DNA of 64,000 nucleotides from positions 440,512-504,511 of the forward strand of contig CAWKLX010000005.1 in NCBI GenBank assembly GCA_963850605.1, written 5' to 3'. The stretch is from BOG-908 sp963850605. GTDB taxonomy: Bacteria > Pseudomonadota > Alphaproteobacteria > Acetobacterales > Acetobacteraceae. Under the pieces are notes generated by a model. That model saw only the letters and a program-made list of their open reading frames with translations, was not told the DNA's origin and made no database searches. The position numbers and the translations under genes were made by a program. Numbering within the stretch: position 1 is the stretch's first letter; each line of letters opens with the position of its first letter. Positions 16,155 through 24,526 of the stretch are shown in pieces.

Positions 16155-17066
16155 GTGAGCACCGTTTTCATCGACGGTGAAGCCGGAACGACTGGCCTTG
16201 GCATTTGCGAACGCCTCGCTGGCCTGCCAATCCGGGTGCTGAGCATCGCGCCCGAGGCCCGCAAGGAGCCGGAGGCGCGCCAGGCCATGATGGCCCAGGC
16301 GGATATCGCGATCCTGTGCCTGCCCGACGCTGCGGCGCACGAAGCCGTGGCGCTGGCCGGCCAGTTGGGCGCGGACGCGCCGCGGCTGCTGGATGCGAGC
16401 TCGGCCCACCGGACGCATCTGGGCTGGGTGTATGGATTGGCCGAGCTGGGGCCGGCGCAGCCCGCACGCATCGCCTCGGCCGCGCGGGTCAGCAACCCCG
16501 GCTGCTACGCCACCGGCGCCATCGCCCTGCTGCGGCCACTGGTCGATGCCGGGCTGCTGCCGCCGGACCACCCGATCAGCATCAATGCCGTCAGCGGCTA
16601 CTCGGGTGGCGGGCGGCAGATGATTGCGGCGCATGAGGCGGCGGGCGGTCCGGCCTTCGAGCTGTATGGGCTGGGGCTGGACCACAAGCATGTGGCCGAA
16701 ATCCAGCTCCATGCCGGGCTGACACGCCGGCCGATCTTCGTGCCCTCCGTCGGGCATTTTCCGAACGGCATGCTGGTCAGCATCCCGCTGCACCTCGACA
16801 CATTGCCAGTCAAGCCAGGCGGTGCCGATCTGCGCGCGGCCTTGTTGGAGCACTATCGCGGCAGCAGCGCCATTCATGTGCGCCAGGGCACCACCCGCCT
16901 GGAGGCCGACAGCCTGGCGGGCAGCGACGCATTGGAATTGTATGTGTTCGCCGAGGAGACGGCCCGGCACGCGGTGCTGGTGGCGCGGCTGGACAATCTG
17001 GGCAAGGGTGCGTCCGGGGCTGCGGTGCAGAACCTGACACTGATGCTGGGGTTGACGGATGGCTGA
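16155..17066 (+). CDS. argC: N-acetyl-gamma-glutamyl-phosphate reductase, short type
   Basis: NADPH-dependent reduction of N-acetylglutamyl phosphate in arginine biosynthesis. GTG 16155 gives about 303 residues, the size of the shorter type 2 AGPR. The N-terminal STVFIDGEAGTTGLGI is the nucleotide-binding start, and the catalytic Cys117 lies in RVSNPGCYATG; SGYSGGGRQMI and HKHVAEIQ are conserved substrate-binding elements. The upstream open frame carries nothing recognisable. It overlaps the start of the gamma carbonic anhydrase by 8 bases, indicating translational coupling. No other arg genes are in the window. Confidence 0.93.
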   Translation: MSTVFIDGEAGTTGLGICERLAGLPIRVLSIAPEARKEPEARQAMMAQADIAILCLPDAAAHEAVALAGQLGADAPRLLDASSAHRTHLGWVYGLAELGPAQPARIASAARVSNPGCYATGAIALLRPLVDAGLLPPDHPISINAVSGYSGGGRQMIAAHEAAGGPAFELYGLGLDHKHVAEIQLHAGLTRRPIFVPSVGHFPNGMLVSIPLHLDTLPVKPGGADLRAALLEHYRGSSAIHVRQGTTRLEADSLAGSDALELYVFAEETARHAVLVARLDNLGKGASGAAVQNLTLMLGLTDG

Positions 17067-17616
17067 TTTTTCCGCGCCGGCCGGACATGGGCCGATCTGG
17101 TCGCTGGACGGCGTCTCGCCCCGCATCGCGGCCGACGCGTGGATCGCGCCCAACGCAACCGTGATCGGCAATGTCGACATCGGGGCGTTCGCAAACATCT
17201 GGTTCAACTGCGTACTGCGCGGTGACACCAACCTTATTCGTGTCGGTGCCCGCAGCAATATCCAGGACGGGTCGATCCTGCACGTGAACCCCGGTGATGG
17301 CATGGCATGCCTGATTGGCGAGGACGTCACCGTGGGTCATATGGCGATCGTGCACGCGGCCACCCTGCATGATCGCGCGTTCGTGGCGATGGCGGCGGTC
17401 GTATTAGATGGGGCGGTGATCGAGAGTGGTGGCGTGCTGGCGGCGGGCGCGGTGCTGACGCCGGGCAAGCGCATCGGCGCGGGAGAGATGTGGGCGGGGA
17501 CGCCGGCGAAGTTCGTGCGCGCGGTCGGCGAAGCGGAGCGCGCGATGTTCGCGATGACGGCGCCGGCCTATGTGCAGAACGCCATCCGGTTCAGGACCGG
17601 CCTTGTGTCCATGTGA
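17059..17616 (+). CDS. gamma-carbonic anhydrase family protein
   Basis: A 185-residue left-handed beta-helix (hexapeptide repeat) protein. The three zinc-ligand histidines of the family are present: His75 (SILHVNPG), His94 and His99 (VGHMAIVH). RGDTNLIRVG and NIQDG are characteristic. YrdA/PaaY-like members show carbonic anhydrase activity in some cases, but several lack it; activity here is inferred from the intact metal site. The gene starts inside the argC 3' end, so the two are probably expressed together. Confidence 0.88.
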   Translation: MADFSAPAGHGPIWSLDGVSPRIAADAWIAPNATVIGNVDIGAFANIWFNCVLRGDTNLIRVGARSNIQDGSILHVNPGDGMACLIGEDVTVGHMAIVHAATLHDRAFVAMAAVVLDGAVIESGGVLAAGAVLTPGKRIGAGEMWAGTPAKFVRAVGEAERAMFAMTAPAYVQNAIRFRTGLVSM

Positions 17617-17628
17617 CCGCCGGTCGCT

Positions 17629-18558
17629 TCACTTGCCTGTTTTCAAGAACGCCTGCACCGCCGCCAAAGAGTGCGCCGACGCCTCCTCCTGCAACAGGTG
17701 GCCGACGCCGGGCAGGGTGACCAGCCGGCAGTCCGGGATCGCGCGCTGATAATCGGCGGCGTTGCCGACCGGTATCATCGCATCCTTTTGGCCCCAGAGC
17801 AGGAGCGTGGGTGCCTGGATGCGGGCCAGCAGCGGTTCCGGGCGCACCAGCACCGTTTGCGGCATGCGATCCAAAATGCTTTGCCGCACGCCGGGTGCCA
17901 GCATCATGTCGCGATACCGGCGAACGCGCGCCTGGGTCATGGCCGACGGGTCGGCATAGGCCGGGGCCAGGCTGGCGCGCAGCGCGGGGCCGGGCAGGGT
18001 GTAGGGCAGCAGGCGCATCAGCCACGGCACGGACGGGGCTACGCCGTATTCCAGGCCAGGGCTGGCGAACCCGTCGGGCGCCAGCAGGACCAGTTTTGTC
18101 ACTCGGTCCGGGTGCAGTGCCGCGAACATCCAGGCGATCCGCCCGCCCATCGAGTGGCCGATGATGGTGGCGCGCGCCACGCCAAGCCGGTCCATCAGTC
18201 CCAGCACGACGTCGATGCTTCGGCGGTCGGTGTAGTCGCCGGTGGGATCGGGACCAGTCAGGCCGAAGCCCGGGAGGTCGAAGCGTATGACGCGGCGATC
18301 CACCTCCAGCCCAGACGCCCAATCATCCCAGGTTTGCAGGCTGGACCCGAAGCCGTGCAGCAGGATGATCGCCGGCGCCGTGCGAGGGCCGGTGTCGCGC
18401 ACGTGGAGCCGGAGGCGCGAGACCTCGACGAACGTCGACGGCGGGCCGGCATAGGCCGCCTCCAACACGGCGCGAGACTTGTCCGGCGTGTAGAGCAGCG
18501 CCGCACCTGCCAAGACCGCGGCCGCGACCACGGACGCCAAGACGATCACGCGGCGCAT
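17629..18558 (-). CDS. alpha/beta hydrolase
   Basis: A 309-residue protein with an N-terminal hydrophobic anchor or signal (VIVLASVVAAAVLAGAALL, residues 4-22). The hydrolase core follows: oxyanion-hole HGFGSS, nucleophile Ser in GHSMGG, a late Asp in WGQKDAMIP and the catalytic His in GVGHLLQEE. The reaction is unknown; such membrane-anchored hydrolases act on esters or C-C bonds. It converges with the carbonic anhydrase gene and is followed upstream by a small membrane protein on the same strand, 13 bases away. Confidence 0.85.
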   Translation of the reverse strand: MRRVIVLASVVAAAVLAGAALLYTPDKSRAVLEAAYAGPPSTFVEVSRLRLHVRDTGPRTAPAIILLHGFGSSLQTWDDWASGLEVDRRVIRFDLPGFGLTGPDPTGDYTDRRSIDVVLGLMDRLGVARATIIGHSMGGRIAWMFAALHPDRVTKLVLLAPDGFASPGLEYGVAPSVPWLMRLLPYTLPGPALRASLAPAYADPSAMTQARVRRYRDMMLAPGVRQSILDRMPQTVLVRPEPLLARIQAPTLLLWGQKDAMIPVGNAADYQRAIPDCRLVTLPGVGHLLQEEASAHSLAAVQAFLKTGK

Positions 18559-18571
18559 ACCCGGGGCCGGA

Positions 18572-18829
18572 TTATGGCCGCGGCCGACGCAGGCGGAACG
18601 TCAGGAAATTGACCGCCACCAAGGCGGCCGCCGCGAAGGCGAAGAGGGATTGCACCAGCAACACACGGCCCCGCGGCATCGGCTCCGGCGAACGCAGCAC
18701 AACGGATGCGGCGTAGAGGGCCAGGAATACGCAAAACAGGGTGGTGATGCGCCGCCACCTCAGGATCAGGCGCATCCGGGTGTGGTAAGACTGATCCTGG
18801 TCTCGATCCGCCGACATCGTCACGTCCAT
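18572..18829 (-). CDS. small two-helix membrane protein
   Basis: An 85-residue protein (ATG 18829; ATG 18817 is an alternative start giving MSADRDQ). Two predicted membrane segments: TTLFCVFLALYAASVVL (about residues 29-45) and VLLVQSLFAFAAAALVAVNFL (about 56-76), with an Arg-rich C-terminus (RLRRPRP). Not recognised as a named family. It lies 13 bases upstream of the alpha/beta hydrolase on the same strand, so the two may form a unit. Confidence 0.55.
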   Translation of the reverse strand: MDVTMSADRDQDQSYHTRMRLILRWRRITTLFCVFLALYAASVVLRSPEPMPRGRVLLVQSLFAFAAAALVAVNFLTFRLRRPRP

Positions 18830-18915
18830 GGTGCGGCCACATCATCCCGCCACGGCACCGACAATGTCCAGGGGAGGCATCTCATCTCACGCGGCGTCGC
18901 CGATTGTCGGGAGAG

Positions 18916-20220
18916 TTACTGCGGCCGGGATGGCACAAGGTCGAACAGGTCGGTGGCGGGGACCAGCCTGTCTCCGAGACGAGCCTCGTCGACCCGGCCG
19001 TCGGTCAGGATCGACGTGCAGATTGCCCGCAGCGGTTCGACGACCGCGCGCAGCAATTGGTTGGCGTAGATAACGCCGCTGATCCCGTTCTCCTGAAACG
19101 CATCGAAATGCGTGTCCCAGTAGGTTGTGGGGACCACCAGTATCGGCGCGTGCACGCCATTGGCGCGCAGCGTGTTGCTGAATGTGAAGACCTCGTCAGC
19201 AGTCTTGGCGACGCTGTGGATCAGCAGGCCGTCCGTTCCCGCGTCCAGGAACGCATGGGCGCGATCGAGCGCATCCCGCATCCCGCGGTCCAGCACCAGG
19301 CTCTCGATCCTGGAGACATGCATCATGTCGCCGGAGCGCGACGCAGCCCGGAATGCGGCAATTTTTTCCACGAAGGCCGTGACTGGGATCTGCTCCTGCG
19401 CGGTGCCTGCACCGTAGAGCGAATTGCGCTTCGGTCCCATTTTGTCTTCCAGGCACACGCAGGACACCCCCGCTTTGTCGAGCGCGCGGACCAGGTCGTA
19501 CGTCTGGTCGGGCGTGCCGCCGCTATCGCCGTCATACATGAGGGGGAGCTGCGTGCAGGAAAAGATCTCTTCGATCGTCTGCAGCCGGCAAGCCTTGTCC
19601 ACAACCTCGCGATCCGGCTTACCGCGCGTCGCCGAATCGGTCAGGCTGCTGTGCCAGAACGCATCAAACCCGATACCGCCATTTGCCGATTTCGCCTTGG
19701 ACGCGATGATCGCGGACAATCCACTGTGCGCCTCGATGATTCGTATGGTTTTAGGGTGCCCCAGCAAGCGCTTCAGCCGGCCCTGCCGCATGCGCGCGGT
19801 GACCCCGTCCTCTTCGTTGGCCAGATGCAGCAGCGTTGAGGATATACCCTGCGTGTAGGGTATCTCGACGATCTCCCCGCCCCATTCGGCAAGTGTCTCG
19901 ATGACCTGGCGCCTGACATCGGCCTGGATACCGCCGCGCCAATCGTCGCCATGCACGACATAGTCCGGGCGGTATAGGCGCAAATTGCCTTCGTAGCTGA
20001 GGGTTGTCTGTGGCACGACCTTGGTGACGCCACGAACGCTGCCGACCACCCGCACCCGATCCTCATAGTGCAGGAAGGGGAGGCGCTTATAGCCGAGCGC
20101 CGCCTCGTCGGTGATGACGCCGACGATCACGTCGCCTAATCTGGCGGCGGTGTCCAAGATGTTGATGTGGCCTGCGTGCAGCAGGTCGCCTACCATGGCT
20201 ACGTAGACGGTTTTCTTCAT
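18916..20220 (-). CDS. bifunctional cytidylyltransferase / phosphoenolpyruvate mutase
   Basis: A 434-residue two-domain protein. Residues 1-135 form an HxGH nucleotidyltransferase (His15-Ala-Gly-His18 in GDLLHAGHINILD), as in CTP-dependent cytidylyltransferases. Residues about 160-434 are PEP mutase of the isocitrate-lyase superfamily: Asp230/Asp232 in MYDGDSGG bind metal, and EDKMGPKRNS (258-267) is the EDK-X5-NS signature of PEP mutase. It converts PEP to phosphonopyruvate, the entry step of phosphonate biosynthesis, and probably activates a phosphonate with CMP. The same domain fusion is seen in Fom1 of the fosfomycin pathway. It follows the decarboxylase gene on the same strand after 69 bases. 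The activated phosphonate cannot be told from sequence. Confidence 0.9.
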   Translation of the reverse strand: MKKTVYVAMVGDLLHAGHINILDTAARLGDVIVGVITDEAALGYKRLPFLHYEDRVRVVGSVRGVTKVVPQTTLSYEGNLRLYRPDYVVHGDDWRGGIQADVRRQVIETLAEWGGEIVEIPYTQGISSTLLHLANEEDGVTARMRQGRLKRLLGHPKTIRIIEAHSGLSAIIASKAKSANGGIGFDAFWHSSLTDSATRGKPDREVVDKACRLQTIEEIFSCTQLPLMYDGDSGGTPDQTYDLVRALDKAGVSCVCLEDKMGPKRNSLYGAGTAQEQIPVTAFVEKIAAFRAASRSGDMMHVSRIESLVLDRGMRDALDRAHAFLDAGTDGLLIHSVAKTADEVFTFSNTLRANGVHAPILVVPTTYWDTHFDAFQENGISGVIYANQLLRAVVEPLRAICTSILTDGRVDEARLGDRLVPATDLFDLVPSRPQ

Positions 20221-20289
20221 GTTGGATTGCTCGTACCGGACAAGGAAGAACTTCTTTTCCGAAGAGATGGAATTGGGACTTTTTCTAGA

Positions 20290-21429
20290 TCAGGCAGCAT
20301 GGATGCCGAAGTGGTGTTGCAGCCGTTTCAGGGTCTCGGGGGGGGCGCGGGAGGGGCGCGGGAGATGTGGGGGCGATCCGGAGCGCAGGAGGACGTGGAT
20401 GAGTGCGGGACCGCAAGCGGCGCCGCCCATGGCGCTTGCCAACCCTGCCGCGTTATCGACACGTGCGGCATAGGCGTAACCACATTTTGCCGCAATCTCG
20501 GAGAACGGCGCGTGAGTGGAGATACTGCGCTGCCCACCGGTCGAGTCATACGCGCCATTGTCCAGGACGACATGCATCAATGTCTTGCCACCGTAACGTG
20601 CGATCATGGGCAGCGCGCCGAGATGCATGAGTGCCGCGCCATCCCCATCGATCACCAGGATCGGACGGGGAAGCGCCAGCGACAACCCAAGCCCGACGGA
20701 GGACGCAAGGCCCATCGATCCCACGACGTAAAGATTGCGCGGGTCGTCGGCCACCGCGAAGAGTTCGCGACCGGTCTTCCCCGTGGTGGCCAGCCGGATC
20801 GTGTCCGGCCCTGCCTGCATGCACACGACCTTCAATGCGTCGGTGCGCGACATCATCGGCGCGCCGCATGTCAAGTCCTCGGGTATGCCGGGCGCGCACG
20901 TAGCCGGTGCTTCCGCCGGCGCATGCGTGGCGTCGAACACGCCGTCGGGCACCACAATGGCCACGCAGCGCCGGCCCCGCTCAGCCAGACCGATTGCCCA
21001 GTGCAATTGCCTCATCGCCTCCGTGCCTTCGGTAGCCAAGGTTGTGTGGGGGATGCCGATAGCGTCCAGAACCGCATGGGTGGACAGGCCCATGCGCATA
21101 TGCTGCGGCTCGTCCGGCCGCCCCGGTTGACCACGCCAACTGGTGATCAGCATGAGGGGTAATTGGAAGACCTCCACCAGCGAGGTCAGTGGATTGATCG
21201 CGTTGCCCAGGCCAGAGTTCTGCATCAGCACGACAGCGCGCCGGCCGGCCATTATTGCGCCGGCCGCTACCGCCACCGCCTGGCCCTCGTTCGGCGCCGC
21301 AACATAAGTGAAGCGGTTCGTCGCCTGAAAATAGTTCTGCAGCGGGGCGAGGCTGGAACAGGGAACGCCGGTCGCCAGCGTGTAGCCTGCCTCGTTCAGC
21401 AGGCCCGCCCAAGTCTCCGCGCGAATCAT
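20290..21429 (-). CDS. phosphonopyruvate decarboxylase
   Basis: A thiamine-diphosphate enzyme of 379 residues (ATG 21429; the frame also opens at 21474 without a better start). It decarboxylates phosphonopyruvate to phosphonoacetaldehyde, making the PEP mutase reaction irreversible. Visible: the activating Glu48 in APNEGQAV, MQNSGLGNAINPLTSL typical of the family, and the ThDP-Mg motif beginning GDG at about 262 (DGDGAALMHLG) and closing at LDNGAYDSTGGQ. It precedes and is co-oriented with the mutase, forming a Ppd-PepM pair. The genes that process phosphonoacetaldehyde further (aminotransferase, reductase) were not found nearby. Confidence 0.92.
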   Translation of the reverse strand: MIRAETWAGLLNEAGYTLATGVPCSSLAPLQNYFQATNRFTYVAAPNEGQAVAVAAGAIMAGRRAVVLMQNSGLGNAINPLTSLVEVFQLPLMLITSWRGQPGRPDEPQHMRMGLSTHAVLDAIGIPHTTLATEGTEAMRQLHWAIGLAERGRRCVAIVVPDGVFDATHAPAEAPATCAPGIPEDLTCGAPMMSRTDALKVVCMQAGPDTIRLATTGKTGRELFAVADDPRNLYVVGSMGLASSVGLGLSLALPRPILVIDGDGAALMHLGALPMIARYGGKTLMHVVLDNGAYDSTGGQRSISTHAPFSEIAAKCGYAYAARVDNAAGLASAMGGAACGPALIHVLLRSGSPPHLPRPSRAPPETLKRLQHHFGIHAA

Positions 21430-21523
21430 CGCACTGTTCTCCGCCAGCCTGCAGATTGACATCGCCGCTCGCAATGTTTTCGTCTAGTGTGCTGAACGGC
21501 TGCCGGAATACGCATGAACGAAA

Positions 21524-22387
21524 ATGGGAGGGGGCGTGGCGGCGAGGAAAGCATTCCAGCAGGCAACGCCCGCGGCCTGGTTCGGGAGCGGGTCGCATAT
21601 CGGCCAGACCTCGCTTAAGGTCGCGTGGGACTACACGCATCTCGCGCAGTCGTATGTCGGCCGGCCTGGCTATGCCGCGGAAGCGATCGACGCGCTGTTT
21701 GACCTGGCTGGTCCCGGTGCCGCGCGACAGGTGATCGACCTTGGCGCCGGCGCTGGTCATCTCACGGCGCCGTTGGCCGAACGCGGTGCCGAGATCGTGG
21801 CACTTGAACCCAACCGGGCCATGCGCGCGCATGGGATTGCGCGAACAGCCCAGTATGCCAACGTCCATTGGATGGTGGGCCGTATGGAGGACACCGGGCT
21901 TGCCGATGGCGGATTTTCGTTGGCGACGTGCGGCTCTTCTTTCGGTGTCGCCGATCATTCTGCCACGCTGCGGGAAGTCGCGCGGATACTCGAGCCTGCT
22001 GGGTGGTTCGCCTGCCTTTGGAATCACCGCGACCTACAGGATTCGCTGCAACGCGAGATCGAGGCGCATATCAAGACCCATATACCACAGTACCAATACG
22101 GCTCACGCCGAGAGGATCAGACGCCGATCATCGACGCGAGCGGCCTGTTCGACCGCGTCAGCTTGGTTGAGTCCGCCATCCGCCACCGCCTGCCGGCGAC
22201 CGAATGGGTGGAGGCGTGGCGCTCCCACGCAACATTGCAGCGACAGGCAGGTGAGCAGTTCGGCAGGATTGTCGACGGTATTGCCGACATCGTCGATCAG
22301 AGATGCGGCGGCATGGTCGAGGTGCCGTACGTGACCCGCATGTGGGTCGCGAGGGTGCGGTCGCCCGCGACCCACGAAAGGGCCTGA
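21524..22387 (+). CDS. class I SAM-dependent methyltransferase
   Basis: A 287-residue methyltransferase. The SAM-binding motif I is VIDLGAGAGHLTAPL (about residues 70-84), the acidic end of beta-2 is EPNRAM, and motif III FACLWNHRDL follows. The N-terminal segment WDYTHLAQSYVGRPGYAAEAI is common to the UbiE/COQ5-like small-molecule group. The substrate is unknown. It is divergent from the phosphonate genes and is followed 4 bases later by the kinase at 22392, so the two are cotranscribed. A role in O- or C-methylating the cluster product is inferred from context only. Confidence 0.85.
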   Translation: MGGGVAARKAFQQATPAAWFGSGSHIGQTSLKVAWDYTHLAQSYVGRPGYAAEAIDALFDLAGPGAARQVIDLGAGAGHLTAPLAERGAEIVALEPNRAMRAHGIARTAQYANVHWMVGRMEDTGLADGGFSLATCGSSFGVADHSATLREVARILEPAGWFACLWNHRDLQDSLQREIEAHIKTHIPQYQYGSRREDQTPIIDASGLFDRVSLVESAIRHRLPATEWVEAWRSHATLQRQAGEQFGRIVDGIADIVDQRCGGMVEVPYVTRMWVARVRSPATHERA

Positions 22388-22391
22388 GAGG

Positions 22392-23036
22392 GTGTTGCAC
22401 GGGCTGCAACATGCACCAGGCGCTGTGTGGATCACCGGGCTGCCTGCATCCGGCAAGACCACTTTGAGCGAGGCGCTGCACCGCGCATTGCAGGCGAGGG
22501 GCCATCGCTGCACCGTGCTGGATGGGGAGGCGTTGCGCGCGCGGTTGAGCCGGCAATATGGGCACTCGCTCGAGGACCGTTTTGCGGTGTTGGAGGAGAT
22601 TGTCGCCGCGGCGTCGGCCGAGAGACATCGGGGTGTGGTCCCGATCGTTGCCACCATTTCCCATAAACGGGAGATGCGGGCCTTTGCCCGGCACGCGCTC
22701 GGCCATATGCTGGAGGTCTATCTCGAGTGTGCGGCGCATGTGTGTGCGCTGCGCGACCAGAAAGGCCATTACCGGCGCGCCTATGCCGGCGAGTATGCGT
22801 GTTTCGTGGGCGTGACGGAGCCCTATGAGGCATGGGATATCGCCGACATTGTCATCGACACGGCCAAGTCGGGCGTAGCCGAGGCCACGCGTACTCTGCT
22901 TGCCGCCAGCCTGAACTTTCTGGGCCAAACTGCCTTGGACAAGCCGGCGGTCAGGATGGATCACCAGATTGCGCAGGACCGCCCGCGTCTGGGCGGAGTG
23001 TCGGGCCACGCCCTTGGGGTCGCCGCATCGCCCTGA
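22392..23036 (+). CDS. APS-kinase-like (CysC family) P-loop kinase
   Basis: A 214-residue kinase starting with GTG 22392. The P-loop is GLPASGKTT (16-24); LDGEALRARLSR matches the family's LDGD-xxR segment that follows strand 2, and KGHYRRAYAGE corresponds to the lid region. CysC phosphorylates the 3'-OH of adenylyl sulfate to give PAPS. Some CysC homologues instead phosphorylate other nucleotide-linked groups, for example in phosphoramidate capsule pathways. No ATP sulfurylase is nearby, so the substrate is open: APS for the two sulfotransferases, or a CMP-phosphonate. Its last 86 bases overlap the antisense end of the sulfotransferase gene. Confidence 0.8.
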   Translation: MLHGLQHAPGAVWITGLPASGKTTLSEALHRALQARGHRCTVLDGEALRARLSRQYGHSLEDRFAVLEEIVAAASAERHRGVVPIVATISHKREMRAFARHALGHMLEVYLECAAHVCALRDQKGHYRRAYAGEYACFVGVTEPYEAWDIADIVIDTAKSGVAEATRTLLAASLNFLGQTALDKPAVRMDHQIAQDRPRLGGVSGHALGVAASP

Positions 23037-24156
23037 TCCGCTGAAAGAAATAGCTCGAGCCATCGCCGAATTGCGAACGTGTGGATGACAAACGATCGGC
23101 AAGCCACGCCGCGTGGCGAGCGTTCAACTCCTGAAGACTGTCGATCAACACGCGCAGTTCGGCGGACGCCAGGCCGGCGCGGCTGAGCACGCCATCGTTT
23201 AATCGATAGGCCAGGGACAGCAGTGCGAATAGATGGTGTTCGGACGCGGCCATGTCCAATGGCACCGACTTGACCGAATCTGGCAGGTGGACTGTGTCGA
23301 AGAAGGCGAGGAACGCCGCGCTGAAGCGCGCTGCTGCGAACACGTCGCGCTCTGCGGGCGCTTGCGTGTCGTATCCGATCATACGCAGTATCGAAGCGGT
23401 TGCGCCTTCGATCTCCGGAATCGATGGCGAGACAATGGGGTGATCGCGTCCCTCGCCAACCTTGCCGGATCGGTTGGCCACCTGACGCTCGAACGGAAGT
23501 TTGTCGCGCAGGGCCAGTTCCGCCGCGCGCGCGCTCTCGAAGGATGAGCATTGCACGGCCCGTTCGATGTCGCTGTCCGTGTAGGTGAGAGCGAGGGCTG
23601 ACAAGATTGCGCGAAGCGTGCCCTCGGCGTCACGCTTATAATCCTCGAAACGGACCAGGTGAATGTTGGGCAGCGACAGCCATGCGGCAACGAACAGCGC
23701 CCAATGGGCGGAGCGGCTTAGAAGCGTGTTTGGGTGAGGAAGGTGCAGGAACTCTTCGAAGGTGAGTGTGGGGGAGCCGCGTCGGAAACTCGAGTAAAGC
23801 GCATCTCTGGGATCACGAACCATCAGCACGCGTGAATGCTCGCCGATCTGGCAAGGTGGAAGATCCTGGACGTAGTGGACGCTCAGGTCGTCACGGAACA
23901 CAAAATCCGCTTGGCGCGTCAGGGCAGGCAAGAATTTTTTCAATACCGCTGCTTTGGGATTGAGGGCTGCGCGCCCATTTTTCTGCATGGTCCACATGCG
24001 GCTGGCGTCCGGCAGCAGGGCCGCTCCCTGCCAGATACGGTCAACTACCGGTTTGTGATCGACCCTGATGCCGAGTTCCACGAAGCAGTTCAGTAGCCAC
24101 GACGCGCCGGACGGCTCGATGGGAGAGGCAACGAGAATGCGCCGGGGCTGCATCAC
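22951..24156 (-). CDS. sulfotransferase-fold protein
   Basis: A 401-residue protein. The 5'-phosphosulfate-binding loop is represented by PSGASWLL (15-22), a variant of the usual SGTTWL, and the 3'-phosphate-binding motif is VRDPRDALYSSF (113-124). FEDYKRDAEGTLRAIL corresponds to the sulfotransferase helix that closes the site. The C-terminal 150 residues are unusual for the family and mostly helical. The donor is expected to be PAPS or a PAPS-like nucleotide; the acceptor is unknown. The ATG overlaps the stop codon of the ACP gene (ATGATG-type overlap), so it is translationally coupled to the ACP. The 3' end overlaps the kinase gene convergently by 86 bases. Confidence 0.82.
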   Translation of the reverse strand: MMQPRRILVASPIEPSGASWLLNCFVELGIRVDHKPVVDRIWQGAALLPDASRMWTMQKNGRAALNPKAAVLKKFLPALTRQADFVFRDDLSVHYVQDLPPCQIGEHSRVLMVRDPRDALYSSFRRGSPTLTFEEFLHLPHPNTLLSRSAHWALFVAAWLSLPNIHLVRFEDYKRDAEGTLRAILSALALTYTDSDIERAVQCSSFESARAAELALRDKLPFERQVANRSGKVGEGRDHPIVSPSIPEIEGATASILRMIGYDTQAPAERDVFAAARFSAAFLAFFDTVHLPDSVKSVPLDMAASEHHLFALLSLAYRLNDGVLSRAGLASAELRVLIDSLQELNARHAAWLADRLSSTRSQFGDGSSYFFQRIRAMRRPQGRGPTLRPDAGGPAQSGDPS

Positions 24157-24434
24157 TCCGGCTGCAGGCCAGCGCGTGCGACCACGTCACCCAAGGTTCG
24201 CAGATCCTGGAACAATTCAGGCGTGAGGTCCTGTTCGGGGAATTCGATGCCGAATTCCTGTTCGATGGCGACGATCAGCTCCACGACCGCGAAGGAATCG
24301 AGACCCAATCCGCCCTCAAACAGGAACATCGTCTCGTCAATCTCGTCGGCGTCGAACTCGATGTCGAGCGCGGCGACCAGGAGCTTCAACCGATGGATGA
24401 TTGCGGGAAGGGGGGTGTTGGACGGCAGCATCAT
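24153..24434 (-). CDS. acyl carrier protein
   Basis: A 93-residue carrier protein. The 4'-phosphopantetheine attachment site is Ser47 in GGLGLDSFAV, followed by the acidic recognition helix VELIVAIEQEFGIEF. It is longer at the N-terminus than fatty-acid ACP (by about 12 residues) and strongly acidic. It lies between the AMP-forming ligase and the sulfotransferase on the same strand, which makes it the probable acceptor of an acyl group loaded by the ligase. It is not the housekeeping AcpP, whose fab context is absent. Confidence 0.88.
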   Translation of the reverse strand: MMLPSNTPLPAIIHRLKLLVAALDIEFDADEIDETMFLFEGGLGLDSFAVVELIVAIEQEFGIEFPEQDLTPELFQDLRTLGDVVARAGLQPE

Positions 24435-24526
24435 TCAGCACCGGCATTTGAACTTGGATTTCTACTCGCGGGCGCACGGGTGCGGAATAGCCCTCGACAG
24501 CGCCCGAAGAAAGTTCTTGCCTGTTC

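Noticed and set aside
20236..20285. Full copy of the AT-rich repeat between the decarboxylase and PEP mutase genes
   Set aside because: Only GAAGAACTTCTTTTCC resembles the family; the palindrome is incomplete, so it is not listed as a feature.
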